A stretch of DNA of 64,000 nt from Photobacterium sanguinicancri (GTDB lineage Bacteria > Pseudomonadota > Gammaproteobacteria > Enterobacterales > Vibrionaceae), in NCBI RefSeq assembly GCF_024346675.1, contig NZ_AP024850.1, positions 3,636,365 through 3,700,364 of the forward strand, given 5' to 3'. Positions 1 to 17,050 of this stretch are shown one piece after another (the first letter of the stretch is position 1; every line of letters starts with the position of its first letter). Made by a program: the position numbers and the translations under genes. The notes under the pieces are model-generated. The model worked only from the letters and a program-made list of their open reading frames with translations. It had not been told where the DNA came from and did no database searches.

Positions 1-729
1 GTCGGTTCGGTCCTCCAGTAAGTGTTACCTCACCTTCAACCTGCCCATGGCTAGATCACCTGGTTTCGGGTCTAATCCTAGCAACTATGACGCCCAGTTA
101 AGACTCGGTTTCCCTACGGCTCCCCTAAACGGTTAACCTTGCTACTAAAATTAAGTCGCTGACCCATTATACAAAAGGTACGCAGTCACCCAACAAGTGG
201 GCTCCTACTGCTTGTACGTACACGGTTTCAGGTTCTATTTCACTCCCCTCACAGGGGTTCTTTTCGCCTTTCCCTCACGGTACTGGTTCACTATCGGTCA
301 GTCAGGAGTATTTAGCCTTGGAGGATGGTCCCCCCATGTTCAAACAGGATATCACGTGTCCCGTCCTACTCGTTTTCACTAATAATGCGTTGTCGGTTAC
401 GGGGCTATCACCCTGTATCGCTGTGCTTTCCAGCACATTCACCTAACGCAAGACTGGCTTAAGGGCTAATCCGATTTCGCTCGCCGCTACTCTCGGAATC
501 TCGGTTGATTTCTCTTCCTTCGGGTACTTAGATGTTTCAGTTCCCCGAGTTCGCCTCGTTACGCTATGTATTCACGTAACGATACGTGCTTATGCACGTG
601 GGTTTCCCCATTCGGAAATCCCAGTCTCAAGTGATTTTTACTATCTAAACTGGGCTTATCGCAAGTTAATACGTCCTTCATCGCCTCTGACTGCCAAGGC
701 ATCCACCGTGTACGCTTAGTCACTTAACC
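1..729 (-). rRNA. rrl: 23S ribosomal RNA, 5' portion (cut by window edge)
   Basis: This is the 5' quarter of a large-subunit rRNA on the minus strand. Its 5' end is placed at 729, where the minus strand reads GGTTAAGTGACTAAGCG, the usual gammaproteobacterial 23S start. The sequence matches positions 5369-6097 of the complete 23S downstream base for base as far as I compared by eye. The rest of the gene and its 5S lie left of the window, so this belongs to the second of two tandem operons. Confidence 0.97.
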
Positions 730-1065
730 ATACAACCCCAAGAGGTCTGTATGTTCAAACAACCAAGGTTTTATCGTCACTCATTTCCGATCAAGAAAAA
801 TGAGGACATTGGTTTTTCGCCGGACTCTACACAAGACACTTGAATGTGTGTTGTTTTGAGAACTCGTTTTTATCATTAAAGATAAAAACTATTGTAATTC
901 AATCATTTGATTGAATTTACTAGTCAGCTTTCCAGATTGTTAAAGAGCATAACGCAAAAAGCGTTAATCAATAACCGAAGTCATTCATTAGCGCTTTCGC
1001 TATTTCTAAAACTAATTTACCAAGCAATCTGTGTGGACACTGCATCAAACAAGCAGTCTATCGTT
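730..1065 (-). other. 16S-23S internal spacer without a tRNA
   Basis: This 336-base transcribed spacer lies between 16S and 23S on the minus strand. I found no tRNA-like segment in it, including no T-loop GGTTCGA on the minus strand. It contains a boxA-like antitermination element, minus-strand ATGCTCTTTAACAA at 937-950. The bases beside the 23S start (minus-strand CTTGGGGTTGTATGG) can pair with sequence beyond the 23S 3' end, forming the RNase III processing stem. Confidence 0.85.
937..950 (-). promoter_or_regulatory. boxA antitermination element in the rrn spacer
   Basis: The minus strand reads ATGCTCTTTAACAA, close to the E. coli rrn boxA core TGCTCTTTAACA. BoxA in nascent rRNA recruits the NusB/NusE antitermination complex, and a second copy before 23S is usual. 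The identical element in the other operon is at 6305-6318. Confidence 0.75.
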
Positions 1066-2608
<1,543 letters not shown>

Positions 2609-2869
2609 AAAGTTTTTGATGGCTCAATGAATACTGATTGAATATCGATAACTAGAAGCTAGTCATGATATTCGAATTGACTGTGCCAAAGCTTAAGTAA
2701 ACTTAAGTTTTGTATTGGTCACTCAGTTCATTGATGCCAAATTCATTGTTACTTAAAAAGTCACAATGAACAGTTTTGACTATTCATTTCACGAGTGCCC
2801 ACACAGATTGCATGGTCAAATTGTTAAAGAGCTTTGCTTTCAGTGCCTTAACACTTAAGCAGGAGGCGT
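2609..2869 (-). other. rrn leader (distal operon)
   Basis: This is the transcribed leader upstream of 16S. It carries a boxA, minus-strand GCTCTTTAACAA at about 2820-2831, and no gene. Its 16S-proximal part is shared with the other operon. Sequence beyond 2830 is private to this operon. Confidence 0.75.
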
Positions 2870-2897
2870 ATAATACGCTTTCTACTTTGAAAGTCAA
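2870..2897 (-). promoter_or_regulatory. rrn promoter (distal operon)
   Basis: On the minus strand a -35 TTGACT (2892-2897) and a -10 TATTAT (2870-2875) are separated by 16 bases. A GC-rich discriminator (ACGCCTCCTGC) follows, typical of stringently controlled rRNA promoters. AT-rich sequence upstream could act as an UP element. The promoter lies only about 70 bases beyond the 5S of the upstream operon. Confidence 0.8.
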
Positions 2898-2934
2898 CAT
2901 AAAATTCTATGTAATTCACACAAAACATTATGTT

Positions 2935-2957
2935 GACTCGTCTCATTGAGACAAGTC
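2935..2957 (-). terminator. Hairpin after 5S, possible weak terminator
   Basis: The minus strand can form a 10-bp stem (GACTTGTCTC / GAGACGAGTC, one G-U pair) with an AAT loop just past the 5S. No T-tract follows immediately, so it may be a processing stem or an inefficient terminator. Confidence 0.4.
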
Positions 2958-2964
2958 GAAATTG

Positions 2965-3084
2965 AAGCCTGGCGATGACCTACTCTCACATGGGGAGACC
3001 CCACACTACCATCGGCGCTATTACGTTTCACTACTGAGTTCGGCATGGGATCAGGTGGGTCCATAATGCTATGGTCGCCAAGCA
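2965..3084 (-). rRNA. rrf: 5S ribosomal RNA
   Basis: This 5S rRNA of about 120 nt begins at 3084 with minus-strand TGCTTGGCGACC and ends near 2965 with GCCAGGC. The ends pair to form helix I. Internal conserved sequence such as CCGAACTCAG is present. It follows the complete 23S after about 121 bases. No tRNA is visible between 23S and 5S or after 5S. Confidence 0.95.
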
Positions 3085-3205
3085 AATTCGGTTTATCTTA
3101 CGCCGTAGCGGAAGATACAATCTGGGAAAATCTAACTAGTTACAATATTCGTTCTTAACACGCATTCAAGCGTTATGGAGTCCGTAAAACCCCTTGGGTG
3201 TTGTA

Positions 3206-6097
<2,892 letters not shown>

Positions 6098-6433
6098 ATA
6101 CAACCCCAAGAGGTCTGTATGTTCAAACAACCAAGGTTTTATCGTCACTCATTTCCGATCAAGAAAAATGAGGACATTGGTTTTTCGCCGGACTCTACAC
6201 AAGACACTTGAATGTGTGTTGTTTTGAGAACTCGTTTTTATCATTAAAGATAAAAACTATTGTAATTCAATCATTTGATTGAATTTACTAGTCAGCTTTC
6301 CAGATTGTTAAAGAGCATAACGCAAAAAGCGTTAATCAATAACCGAAGTCATTCATTAGCGCTTTCGCTATTTCTAAAACTAATTTACCAAGCAATCTGT
6401 GTGGACACTGCATCAAACAAGCAGTCTATCGTT
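6098..6433 (-). other. 16S-23S internal spacer without a tRNA (promoter-proximal operon)
   Basis: This 336-base spacer appears identical to the one at 730-1065. It carries the same boxA at 6305-6318 and no recognisable tRNA gene. Confidence 0.85.
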
Positions 6434-7976
<1,543 letters not shown>

Positions 7977-8188
7977 AAAGTTTTTGATGGCTCAATGAAT
8001 ACTGATTGAATATCGATAACTAGAAGCTAGTCATGATATTCGAATTGACTGTGCCAAAGCTTAAGTAAACTTAAGTTTTGTATTGGTCACTCAGTTCATT
8101 GATGCCAAATTCATTGTTACTTAAAAAGTCACAATGAACACTTTTGACTATTCATTTCACGAGTGCCCACACAGATTGCATGGTCAAA

Positions 8189-8279
8189 TTGTTAAAGAAC
8201 ATACTGACTTCGTAGCGGGCTTAGCGCCTTGCTCCGTGTCAGTGAGGTCGTATTATAGAGACTTCGATCACATTGGCAA
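8189..8279 (-). promoter_or_regulatory. rrn promoter and boxA (promoter-proximal operon)
   Basis: On the minus strand a -35 TTGCCA (8274-8279) and a perfect -10 TATAAT (8252-8257) are 16 bases apart. The leader boxA here reads TGTTCTTTAACAA (ending at 8189), which differs from the other operon in its first bases. The promoter is unrelated in sequence to that of the distal operon, so the two tandem operons may respond differently. Confidence 0.78.
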
Positions 8280-8411
8280 GGGGCATTTAGAGATAATTAT
8301 GACATTTAGGTTTAAGCGCTCAACTATCGAACAATAAGCCTTATTTTAGGTATTATTCACACCGTTACAGCGTTATTCTTTTCACTCTTATCATCAAAGC
8401 AGACTATTTCT

Positions 8412-8957
8412 ATGCCAGATTCTATGCGTACCTTTAAAGGAAAAGCTCCAAAATTAGGCCTTAATACCTATATAGATGTGTCTGCCGTTATGATCGGTGA
8501 AATTTCACTTGGTGATGAATCAAGTATTTGGCCTTTAGTCACCGCGCGAGGCGACGTTAATCATATATCGATTGGTCATCGCTCAAATATTCAAGATGGA
8601 ACTGTACTCCATGTCAGCCGTGCTACTCATGATAACCCCAGTGGCCACCCTTTAATCATTGGTGATGATGTTACCGTTGGCCATAAAGCAATGCTGCATG
8701 GTTGCCATATTGGTGATCGAGTATTAGTCGGCATGGGAGCGATCATTTTAGATGGTGCCGTCATTCATAATGACATCATCATCGGAGCGGGGAGTTTAGT
8801 GCCGCCAGGTAAGATATTAGAGAGTGGCTTCCTTTATATAGGTAGCCCTATAAAACAAGCGCGCTCTTTAACGGATAAAGAACGCGCTTTCCTGTCTATC
8901 TCTGCTGATAACTATGTTCGCCTGAAAGATGACTACTTAGCTGAGATTAGCCAATAA
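8412..8957 (+). CDS. yrdA: Gamma-class carbonic anhydrase-like hexapeptide protein YrdA
   Basis: This 181-residue left-handed beta-helix protein belongs to the gamma carbonic anhydrase/CaiE family. The hexapeptide repeat pattern runs from about residue 20 to 145. The three zinc-ligand histidines expected for the family are at His67, His91 and His96, with Arg46 and Asp48 of the ARGDVN motif. Whether YrdA proteins hydrate CO2 in vivo is not settled. The gene converges on the DUF1488 gene with an 11-bp overlap of the 3' ends. The yrdA-yrdB-aroE-tsaC linkage matches E. coli. A second possible start is Met5. Confidence 0.9.
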   Translation: MPDSMRTFKGKAPKLGLNTYIDVSAVMIGEISLGDESSIWPLVTARGDVNHISIGHRSNIQDGTVLHVSRATHDNPSGHPLIIGDDVTVGHKAMLHGCHIGDRVLVGMGAIILDGAVIHNDIIIGAGSLVPPGKILESGFLYIGSPIKQARSLTDKERAFLSISADNYVRLKDDYLAEISQ

Positions 8958-9210
8958 CAACAGAGCCATCAGGCTCAAAGTTTTCATCTTCGATTTTTTC
9001 TTCAGCGAGATCTTCAAGGTCGAAGCGTAGATGTATAAATGCAGAAAGAATATCGGCTTCATTAACCAAGGAACCTTCGCTCCGTTGTTGTAACCAGCCA
9101 AGCGATACCCAGCAATCAATCAATGCACCCGCTTGTTGTGCAGGGAAGCTTACCGCTTGGCGTTTTGCATCCCAAGTTTGAATATCTGCAAATAAAATAT
9201 CTTGGTTCAT
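8947..9210 (-). CDS. DUF1488 family protein (YrdB-like)
   Basis: This small acidic cytoplasmic protein of 87 residues matches the DUF1488/YrdB pattern: an N-terminal FADIQTWDAKRQAVSFPA segment, then a region resembling ISAFIHLRFDLE. Its function is unknown. It ends the minus-strand group tsaC-hemF-aroE, starting 19 bases after aroE, so it is probably co-transcribed. Its 3' end overlaps that of yrdA by 11 bp, so antisense transcripts may interact there. Confidence 0.8.
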   Translation of the reverse strand: MNQDILFADIQTWDAKRQAVSFPAQQAGALIDCWVSLGWLQQRSEGSLVNEADILSAFIHLRFDLEDLAEEKIEDENFEPDGSVVIG

Positions 9211-9229
9211 GATTTTTGTTCTCTATTTA

Positions 9230-10051
9230 TTATAATTGAAGCTGAAGTCTCAGTTCGCGTTGTACCTGCTTCGCACTAGGGCGCAAGCCTCGCCATAGCA
9301 TAAAGCTTTCGGCAGCTTGGCCCACTAACATCCCAAGTCCATCAAGTGTTCTATGCGCGCCTAAATCTTTTGCCCATTGATTAAAGGTGGTGGTTTGCGC
9401 GCTATACACCATATCGTAGCAAGTCACTTGACTTGAAATCAGGCTATGGGGCAGGGAAGGTAATTGCCCGGATAACCCTGCAGACGTCGAGTTGATAATA
9501 ATGTCGAATGTCAGACCATCAAGTTCATCGATCGCTTGCGAAGCAATTGTGCCATGTGAAGAAAAAAGGGCGGCTAATTGTTGCGCTTTGGCTTCAGTTC
9601 GATTGGCCACAACCACTTCTGCTGGCTGCTGAGCTAATAAAGGGAGGATAACCCCACGCGCGGCACCACCAGCACCAACCAATAAAATACGCTTTCCCTT
9701 TAAAGGGACTTGATGCTGCAATAAGTCCTGAACTAATCCTTCACCATCGGTGTTATCACCAAGAATCACACCATCGTCAAGTTTCTTCAAAGTATTCACT
9801 GCGCCCGCTAAGCGTGCACGTTCAGTTAATTGCTGCGCATATTGGAAAGCTTCTTCTTTAAAGGGGGCTGTAATGTTACAGCCGCGACCACCCTGAGCAA
9901 AAAAACGATCCGCAGCCACAGTAAAACCATCTATATCAGGTTGCTCAGCATGGTAGACCATGTCTTGCGCAGTTTGGCGAGCAAATAAGGTATGAATAAA
10001 AGGCGATTTGCTTTGAGTGATGGGATTACCAAAAACAACGTACTGATCCAT
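9230..10051 (-). CDS. aroE: Shikimate dehydrogenase (NADP+)
   Basis: AroE reduces 3-dehydroshikimate to shikimate with NADPH, the fourth step toward chorismate and aromatic amino acids. The 273-residue length is normal. The substrate site shows the Ser14/Ser16 SKS motif and the catalytic pair Lys65 (NITAPFKE) and Asp102 (GDNTDG). The Rossmann loop GAGGAARG is at 126-133, and NRTEA at 150-154 is the NADP-selecting segment. It lies 75 bases downstream of hemF and 19 bases upstream of the DUF1488 gene. The AroE family is clear, and the motifs separate it from YdiB-type NAD enzymes. Confidence 0.96.
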   Translation of the reverse strand: MDQYVVFGNPITQSKSPFIHTLFARQTAQDMVYHAEQPDIDGFTVAADRFFAQGGRGCNITAPFKEEAFQYAQQLTERARLAGAVNTLKKLDDGVILGDNTDGEGLVQDLLQHQVPLKGKRILLVGAGGAARGVILPLLAQQPAEVVVANRTEAKAQQLAALFSSHGTIASQAIDELDGLTFDIIINSTSAGLSGQLPSLPHSLISSQVTCYDMVYSAQTTTFNQWAKDLGAHRTLDGLGMLVGQAAESFMLWRGLRPSAKQVQRELRLQLQL

Positions 10052-10126
10052 GTGGGAAAGCTTCCAATAAATGAGGGACGATCATTCGACCCTAACACTG
10101 CATCTATGGAAGCTCAAACAGTTCGT

Positions 10127-11595
<1,469 letters not shown>

Positions 11596-11703
11596 GTCAC
11601 CCTCATTATTATTTAGCTGATTATCATTTAACTTCCTATTTACTAGTTTACCCACTCTGAGCAAGCAACTCCATGACGGTAATACAATGAGACAAATACA
11701 CCG

Positions 11704-11741
11704 ACGCAAACGTTTTCCTTCGTTTAAAATCACCGTATAAT
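11704..11741 (+). promoter_or_regulatory. purEK promoter with PurR operator
   Basis: The 16-mer ACGCAAACGTTTTCCT at 11704-11719 closely matches the PurR operator (consensus ACGCAAACGTTTGCGT) and is nearly identical to the E. coli purE operator. A -10 TATAAT lies at 11736-11741, and the likely -35 overlaps the operator. PurR with hypoxanthine or guanine would repress purEK from here. Confidence 0.85.
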
Positions 11742-11793
11742 GCGGCCAACACGTATTATTTGCGACGTTTTAAGTTATCAACAGGAGATCGGA

Positions 11794-12279
11794 ATGAAAG
11801 TTGGAATTATCATGGGTTCGAAATCTGACTGGCCAACCATGCAACATGCCGCTGAAATGCTAGATCGCTTCAATGTGCCTTATGAAACAAAAGTAGTTTC
11901 TGCTCACCGTACTCCTCAACTTCTTGCTGATTACGCCAACAGTGCTAAAGAACGCGGGATCAAAGTCATCATCGCAGGCGCAGGCGGAGCCGCTCATCTT
12001 CCTGGAATGGCTGCGGCATTTACCAGCCTACCTGTACTTGGTGTTCCCGTGCAATCACGCGCTCTGAAGGGCATGGACTCATTACTGTCTATCGTTCAAA
12101 TGCCAAAAGGTATTGCGGTTGGTACCTTAGCCATTGGTGAAGCAGGCGCCGCAAATGCCGGCATTTTGGCCGCACAAATCATTGGCACGCACGATGAAGA
12201 AGTGATGGCAAAAGTAGAAGCGTTCCGCAGCGAACAAACCGAAACCGTTCTTGCGAATCCAAACCCAGCAGAGGACTAA
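11794..12279 (+). CDS. purE: N5-carboxyaminoimidazole ribonucleotide mutase (class I PurE)
   Basis: PurE converts N5-CAIR, made by PurK, to CAIR in de novo purine synthesis. The 161-residue length is standard. The [10 protein letters not shown] start motif, SAHRTP and [14 protein letters not shown] loop are the class I active-site elements. The ATG at 11794 has AGGAG ten bases upstream. A longer frame from 11740 would begin inside the -10 region and is rejected. The gene is followed four bases later by purK. Confidence 0.96.
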   Translation: MKVGIIMGSKSDWPTMQHAAEMLDRFNVPYETKVVSAHRTPQLLADYANSAKERGIKVIIAGAGGAAHLPGMAAAFTSLPVLGVPVQSRALKGMDSLLSIVQMPKGIAVGTLAIGEAGAANAGILAAQIIGTHDEEVMAKVEAFRSEQTETVLANPNPAED

Positions 12280-12283
12280 ACAC

Positions 12284-13396
12284 ATGCACGTACTGGTTTT
12301 AGGCGCAGGTCAGCTCGCTCGTATGATGTCATTAGCAGGTGCTCCACTGAATATTGAGATCTCTGCGTTTGATGTGGGCAGTGAAAATATCGTTCACCCA
12401 CTAACGCAAGTGGTGATAGGCCAAGGATTAGAAGCAGCCATTGCGCGTGCCGATGTCATCACTGCTGAGTTTGAGCATATCCCGCACCATATCCTTGATG
12501 TGTGTGAGCAAAGTGGTAAGTTCCTGCCAACCACTGATGCGATTAAAGCCGGAGGCGATCGCCGAATAGAAAAAGCATTACTTGATAGTGCAAAAGTGCG
12601 CAATGCCAAATATTACGTTATCAATAACCGTGCCGATTTTGATGCTGCAGTCCAACATGTAGGCCTGCCTATGGTATTAAAAAGTGCGCTTGGTGGTTAC
12701 GATGGCAAAGGACAGTGGCGTTTAAAAGATCCCGCTCAGATGGATACCATGTGGGATGAAATGGCACAGTGCATTGCCGCGACACCAACTCAAGCTATTG
12801 TCGCTGAAGAATTTGTACCCTTTAATCGCGAAGTATCACTGGTTGGTGCACGTGGCAAAGATGGATCTGTTTCCGTCTATCCACTCGCGGAAAATGTGCA
12901 TACCAATGGTGTATTAAGTCTATCGACTGCAATTAACGAAGAAGCACTACAAGCACAAGCAAAGCACATGTTTACCGCTGTCGCTGAGAGCCTTGATTAT
13001 GTCGGCGTATTAGCCCTTGAGTTTTTTGACCTTGATGGTGAGCTACTGGTTAATGAAATTGCCCCTCGCGTTCATAACTCAGGCCACTGGACGCAGCAAG
13101 GTGCTGAAACCTGTCAATTTGAAAACCATTTACGTGCCGTTTGTGGCTTACCCCTGGGGAGCACAGACTTGATTCGGCCAACGGCAATGATCAATATTTT
13201 AGGTGAAGATACTTTACCTAAAAGCGTGCTGACCGAAGCAGGTTGCCATGTTCACTGGTACGGCAAAGAAAAGCGAGCGGGGCGAAAAATGGGACATATC
13301 AATGTGTGTGCCCCTACACCTGAAGCGCTGGTTAATAAATTACAAGCTCTCAGCCAGCAGCTTGATAGCACGGCATTTCCAGCACTATCGCTTTAG
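12284..13396 (+). CDS. purK: N5-carboxyaminoimidazole ribonucleotide synthase
   Basis: PurK carboxylates AIR with ATP and bicarbonate to give N5-CAIR, which PurE uses. The 370-residue ATP-grasp enzyme starts with [15 protein letters not shown]. It shows the ATP-grasp features [12 protein letters not shown] near residue 140 and [28 protein letters not shown] near 245-270. The start at 12284 follows GAGG in the purE 3' end, with a four-base gap. A terminator follows, closing the purEK operon. Confidence 0.95.
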   Translation: MHVLVLGAGQLARMMSLAGAPLNIEISAFDVGSENIVHPLTQVVIGQGLEAAIARADVITAEFEHIPHHILDVCEQSGKFLPTTDAIKAGGDRRIEKALLDSAKVRNAKYYVINNRADFDAAVQHVGLPMVLKSALGGYDGKGQWRLKDPAQMDTMWDEMAQCIAATPTQAIVAEEFVPFNREVSLVGARGKDGSVSVYPLAENVHTNGVLSLSTAINEEALQAQAKHMFTAVAESLDYVGVLALEFFDLDGELLVNEIAPRVHNSGHWTQQGAETCQFENHLRAVCGLPLGSTDLIRPTAMINILGEDTLPKSVLTEAGCHVHWYGKEKRAGRKMGHINVCAPTPEALVNKLQALSQQLDSTAFPALSL

Positions 13397-13433
13397 ATAA
13401 AAAAGACGAGCACTCTGTCTCGCCCTAAACGAC

Positions 13434-13461
13434 AAAAGCCAGCATCAATGCTGGCTTTTTT
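13434..13461. terminator. Bidirectional terminator between purK and yrdD
   Basis: The stem AAAAGCCAGCAT / ATGCTGGCTTTT has a very short loop, with a T run on the plus side and A run before it. It can stop purEK transcripts from the left and the yrdD group from the right. Confidence 0.88.
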
Positions 13462-13479
13462 ATCTGCTCACGTCTGTAC

Positions 13480-14067
13480 TTACTCTGCAGGCTCGCGATG
13501 CTCAGGCTCTACAGCATCTTGGTATGCATGGCATTTACGATCAGCGCATTGCAGTTTAATACCACTCGCTAATTTCTTCTCAATCAGCAAACCGTAGCCG
13601 CATAACTGACAGCGCCCCATGATGGGTTTATGGTTAACCGCAAAACGGCACGTTGGAAATTGATCGCAAGCAAAGAACATTTTGCCATAACGAGACTTAC
13701 GCTCAGTTAACGCTCCCTTATGACAACTTGGGCAGGCAATATGCGTTTCTTCCGCTTTTTTTTCAAGCGGCTCGATATGGTGACAGGTAGGGTAATTTAA
13801 ACACCCAATAAACATCCCATAACGGCCTTGTCGCAATACAAGCTCATCATTACATTCAGGGCAAGGCTTACCTAAATGTTTAACAATATGACCATCATTT
13901 TGATGAAGCGGCTGAATAAATTCACAGTTTGGGTATTGGCTACAGCCCAAAAATGGACCTCGCTTACCAAAGCGCATGGTTAGCTCATTACCACACTCAG
14001 GGCAGGCTTGGTGCGTTAACGCGTGCTCGTGAGTCGTAAAAAGTTCTTGGTCAATTTTACCAGACAT
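13480..14067 (-). CDS. yrdD: Topoisomerase I C-terminal-type zinc finger protein (YrdD)
   Basis: This 195-residue protein is made almost entirely of four zinc-ribbon units of the DNA topoisomerase I C-terminal type: CPECGNEL..CSQYPNC, CPECNDEL..CLNYPTC, CPSCHKGA..CDQFPTC and CQLCGYGL..CADRKC. It has no topoisomerase catalytic domain. A role in nucleic acid binding is inferred from the fold. It is the last gene of the LysM-dprA-smg-yrdD group, 25 bases after smg. Confidence 0.88.
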   Translation of the reverse strand: MSGKIDQELFTTHEHALTHQACPECGNELTMRFGKRGPFLGCSQYPNCEFIQPLHQNDGHIVKHLGKPCPECNDELVLRQGRYGMFIGCLNYPTCHHIEPLEKKAEETHIACPSCHKGALTERKSRYGKMFFACDQFPTCRFAVNHKPIMGRCQLCGYGLLIEKKLASGIKLQCADRKCHAYQDAVEPEHREPAE

Positions 14068-14092
14068 GATGATTGATACTGCCGTTCGCTAA

Positions 14093-14566
14093 TTAGTGAA
14101 TGTAGCCATCTTCCATGCCATACAACAGCTCTTCCATTTGGCTGTAAGCACTTTCGTTACCTGGCGCATTGAAAAGCACCATTAAGATAATCCATTGAAG
14201 GTCATCCAGAATAAATTCATTCGTTTCAAGCTCCATTACTCGGTCAATCACCATCTCACGAGTATCAGCACTCAGAACATGAATCTGCTCTAGGTAAATT
14301 AGAAAGCCACGACACTCGACATCAAGACGTGTCATCTCTTGTGGGGTATAAATTCGAATTGACGTCACCGCACTGGTATTCATGTACGGGTTCTGTTCAG
14401 TTTCTTGTAGCGCAGCCAGCTTTTCTAACCAAGATAGTGCTTTGTATATGTCTTCTTGATGAAAGCCCGCTCGAAGTAGCTCATCGGATAGTTCTTCCTG
14501 ATCAACCAACAGCTCTGCATCGCTGTGTATATAGGTTTCAAACAGGTACATTAAGATATCCATCAT
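14093..14566 (-). CDS. smg: Smg/DUF494 family protein
   Basis: Smg is an acidic alpha-helical protein of 157 residues whose role is not established. It is conserved next to dprA in many gammaproteobacteria. The N-terminus [13 protein letters not shown] and the central [18 protein letters not shown] are typical of the family. Its start overlaps the end of dprA by four bases (ATGA), indicating translational coupling. Confidence 0.92.
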   Translation of the reverse strand: MMDILMYLFETYIHSDAELLVDQEELSDELLRAGFHQEDIYKALSWLEKLAALQETEQNPYMNTSAVTSIRIYTPQEMTRLDVECRGFLIYLEQIHVLSADTREMVIDRVMELETNEFILDDLQWIILMVLFNAPGNESAYSQMEELLYGMEDGYIH

Positions 14567-15663
14567 GACTTGCCCCTCCTCGTTCTGATATAGCCACCGG
14601 GTACTGAGGTAACAAACCCAAGCAATTCTAGCTCTAATAATTGCATCATAACTTCATGCACGGGTTGTTCACTACGTTCAGCAACCACATCTACGGGTGT
14701 TGCTTCATTGCCTACGGTAGCCAACAAGGCGGGAAATGGCAATTGCTGATCTTCACCCTGTGGCAGAGTTTTGCTTAATTGACTATTTATTGCGCACTCT
14801 GTCAGTGCACCTACCTCCTCAAAGATATCGACCGGGGTTTCTACCAATTTAGCACCCGATTTTATTAATGCGTTACAGCCTCTACTTTCAGGGTTACGGA
14901 TCGAACCTGGTAGAGCAAAAACATCTCGCCCTTGCTCTAAGGCATAACGCGCCGTAATCAAAGAACCACTTTTTTCTGCGGCCTCTACAACTAATACGCC
15001 CACCGACAAGCCACTGATCACTCGGTTACGCCGAGGAAAGTTTTGCGGGCGTGGTTTTTCATCTGGCCAGAACTCAGAAACTAACGCCCCTTGCTCTTTT
15101 ATCTTAGCGGCTAAATCACGATGACGAGCAGGATAGACCTGTGACAGGCCTGCTCCCAAAACGGCAATTGTCGCACCACCATGCTTTAATGCGCCATGAT
15201 GCGCTTGACCATCAACCCCTAACGCCAAGCCACTGGTTACCACATAATTGGCCGCAACCAAGGCACCAGCAAACTCATAGGCTGATTCACGCCCGTCAAT
15301 ACTGGCAGAGCGACTCCCCACAATAGCAAGCTGAGGTGCACTCAGGTATTCCACTTGACCACTCACAAATAAGACTGGAGGCGCGGCAGCAATTTGCTTG
15401 AGTAAAGCAGGATAATAGGGGGAATCGATAGTCAGGATCGTATTATCTTGATGGTCGGCCCACCAAAGGCAACGATCAATCTGCGCTTGAAGAGGAGTAC
15501 GAAAGGCTGATATTTGAGAAAGGGATAAGCCGAATGTCTGTAACTGTTCTGTCGACATGGCACGCAATTGCGTTGGCGTACCATGTTGTAATAAACGACT
15601 GACTTTTACACCACCAACGCCAGGAACGGCAGTGAGTGCAAGCCAGTCTTCCAGACTATTCAT
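14563..15663 (-). CDS. dprA: DNA processing protein DprA
   Basis: DprA binds incoming single-stranded DNA during natural transformation and loads RecA onto it. The 366 residues contain an N-terminal SAM-like region, then a Rossmann-like core with VGSRSAS near residue 115, [52 protein letters not shown] and [22 protein letters not shown]. The C-terminal winged helix (about 300-360) matches the Gram-negative form. It overlaps the LysM gene upstream and smg downstream by four bases each. With comM at 30-31 kb it suggests competence potential. Confidence 0.95.
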   Translation of the reverse strand: MNSLEDWLALTAVPGVGGVKVSRLLQHGTPTQLRAMSTEQLQTFGLSLSQISAFRTPLQAQIDRCLWWADHQDNTILTIDSPYYPALLKQIAAAPPVLFVSGQVEYLSAPQLAIVGSRSASIDGRESAYEFAGALVAANYVVTSGLALGVDGQAHHGALKHGGATIAVLGAGLSQVYPARHRDLAAKIKEQGALVSEFWPDEKPRPQNFPRRNRVISGLSVGVLVVEAAEKSGSLITARYALEQGRDVFALPGSIRNPESRGCNALIKSGAKLVETPVDIFEEVGALTECAINSQLSKTLPQGEDQQLPFPALLATVGNEATPVDVVAERSEQPVHEVMMQLLELELLGFVTSVPGGYIRTRRGKS

Positions 15664-16733
15664 GGTGTAGATTGAGGTGATAGCGCCGAAACGCCAGAAC
15701 TAAATGGCTCAGAACTGCGCAAGACAATCGCCAAACTAAAAGCTTCATAGGCACGAATAACCATCACCTCGCCAATACCTCGAGGGGCAAGTTGAAACTG
15801 CTTTCCAGTATAAGAGGAGCGTTTATAGTCATAACTCCCTTTTTTACCTTCAATCTCTGTCACAGGGTGATGTAATTGCAACACGTGGCCCGCCTGAAGC
15901 GAATCTAAATGGCCTTTATCTAATACCACAACTTCAGACGTCGCAATGTACGATTGGCCACCGATCGCCCCCATCACTTGCGCTTTAACACCGACGGGTG
16001 GCGTAGCAGGTACAAAAAATAACTCCGAGCTAGCACCTAAGGCTGGCGCGGGTAATAACACGTCATTCAAATTGATCTCTTGACGATACGACTGCAATTC
16101 AAGGGTGCTGGTTTCGGCTTGCTGCGCATTCACCTTCATCTTTGCCACTTCTTTTAGCACTGTGACTGGCTTACTGCCTTTACGTGTATACGTTTCGACG
16201 GGACGATAAACCCACCATTCCTCACCAAGCGGTAACACTGTATCTGCCCACACAATATCACCCGCAGACAGCTGTTTACGTTGATCATCACTCCCTAAAA
16301 CACGCGGCGCATCCGCTAACGCGGCATCTGACAACAAGCGGTGTTCTTCTAAATAAGGCAGTACCAGTGATGATTGTAATGTCGTAATCGGGGAACGGAT
16401 CACTTTAATCTCGGGCGATACTTTGACTATTTTTGATGGTTTACGTTGTAAGCGCGGCTGACCATCAACCCACACTAAATACAATTTATCGCCAGGATAA
16501 ATTAGGTGGGGATTTTCAATTTCAGGGTTAGCTTGCCACAGTTTTGGCCATAGCCAAGGTGTCGCGAGAAAATGATTAGAAATATCCCACAAGGTGTCAC
16601 CTTTCTTTACGGTGTACACGTCTGGGATATTTTCATTCAAAACAATATTATTACTCGTGTTGCTCGCCCAGCCAGGTTGAATACACACCACGGCAGTTAG
16701 CACGCACGAAAAAAGAAAAGAGAGGGGCTTCAT
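15660..16733 (-). CDS. Secreted LysM-domain protein
   Basis: A signal peptide spans about residues 1-23 (cleavage near GWAS-N). A LysM domain covers about 39-87 (YTVKKGDTLWDISNHFL to YPGDKLYLV), which would bind peptidoglycan in the periplasm. The remaining 270 residues have no motif I can name. The total is 357 residues. LysM genes of this kind commonly precede dprA in Vibrionaceae and other gammaproteobacteria. It starts the LysM-dprA-smg-yrdD group with a four-base overlap onto dprA. Exact function is unknown. Confidence 0.88.
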   Translation of the reverse strand: MKPLSFLFSCVLTAVVCIQPGWASNTSNNIVLNENIPDVYTVKKGDTLWDISNHFLATPWLWPKLWQANPEIENPHLIYPGDKLYLVWVDGQPRLQRKPSKIVKVSPEIKVIRSPITTLQSSLVLPYLEEHRLLSDAALADAPRVLGSDDQRKQLSAGDIVWADTVLPLGEEWWVYRPVETYTRKGSKPVTVLKEVAKMKVNAQQAETSTLELQSYRQEINLNDVLLPAPALGASSELFFVPATPPVGVKAQVMGAIGGQSYIATSEVVVLDKGHLDSLQAGHVLQLHHPVTEIEGKKGSYDYKRSSYTGKQFQLAPRGIGEVMVIRAYEAFSLAIVLRSSEPFSSGVSALSPQSTP

Positions 16734-17050
16734 GATGCCATCCTTGCACTACACAGATTCGTTATCCGGCAAGCTGTTTGCCTATAGTTGTCGTCCAGCG
16801 TGACAGCGGCAGACGTTCAGTGTCTATCTTCTTATTTTGGCTAACAATCGCTTTTCGACTGACTTCACGCTTTCAATTTACCCTTTGCAACAACACGCAC
16901 TAAGGGTGTTGAACTTACCGAAAACTGTGTACTTAGCTTTACAGCGAACTGCTGATATTGAACATTCATCACCGATGCTGTTATTTGATCGTTAAAATGA
17001 CTAGAATTAGAACAAATTATTTTTCGGCACTGTTCACTTTTCGAGTACCT
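16734..17050. other. Divergent intergenic region between the LysM gene and def
   Basis: This 317-base region must hold the promoters of both divergent groups. It is moderately AT-rich toward def. I found no promoter pair close enough to consensus to assign, no tRNA and no terminator. Confidence 0.5.

Noticed and set aside
8134..8337. 67-codon frame upstream of yrdA
   Set aside because: It covers the rrn leader and promoter of the minus-strand operon, and its first half matches the non-coding leader of the other operon.
11596..11733. N-terminal extension of tsaC
   Set aside because: It overlaps the PurR operator region, lacks family similarity and has a better GTG start with a ribosome site at 11595.
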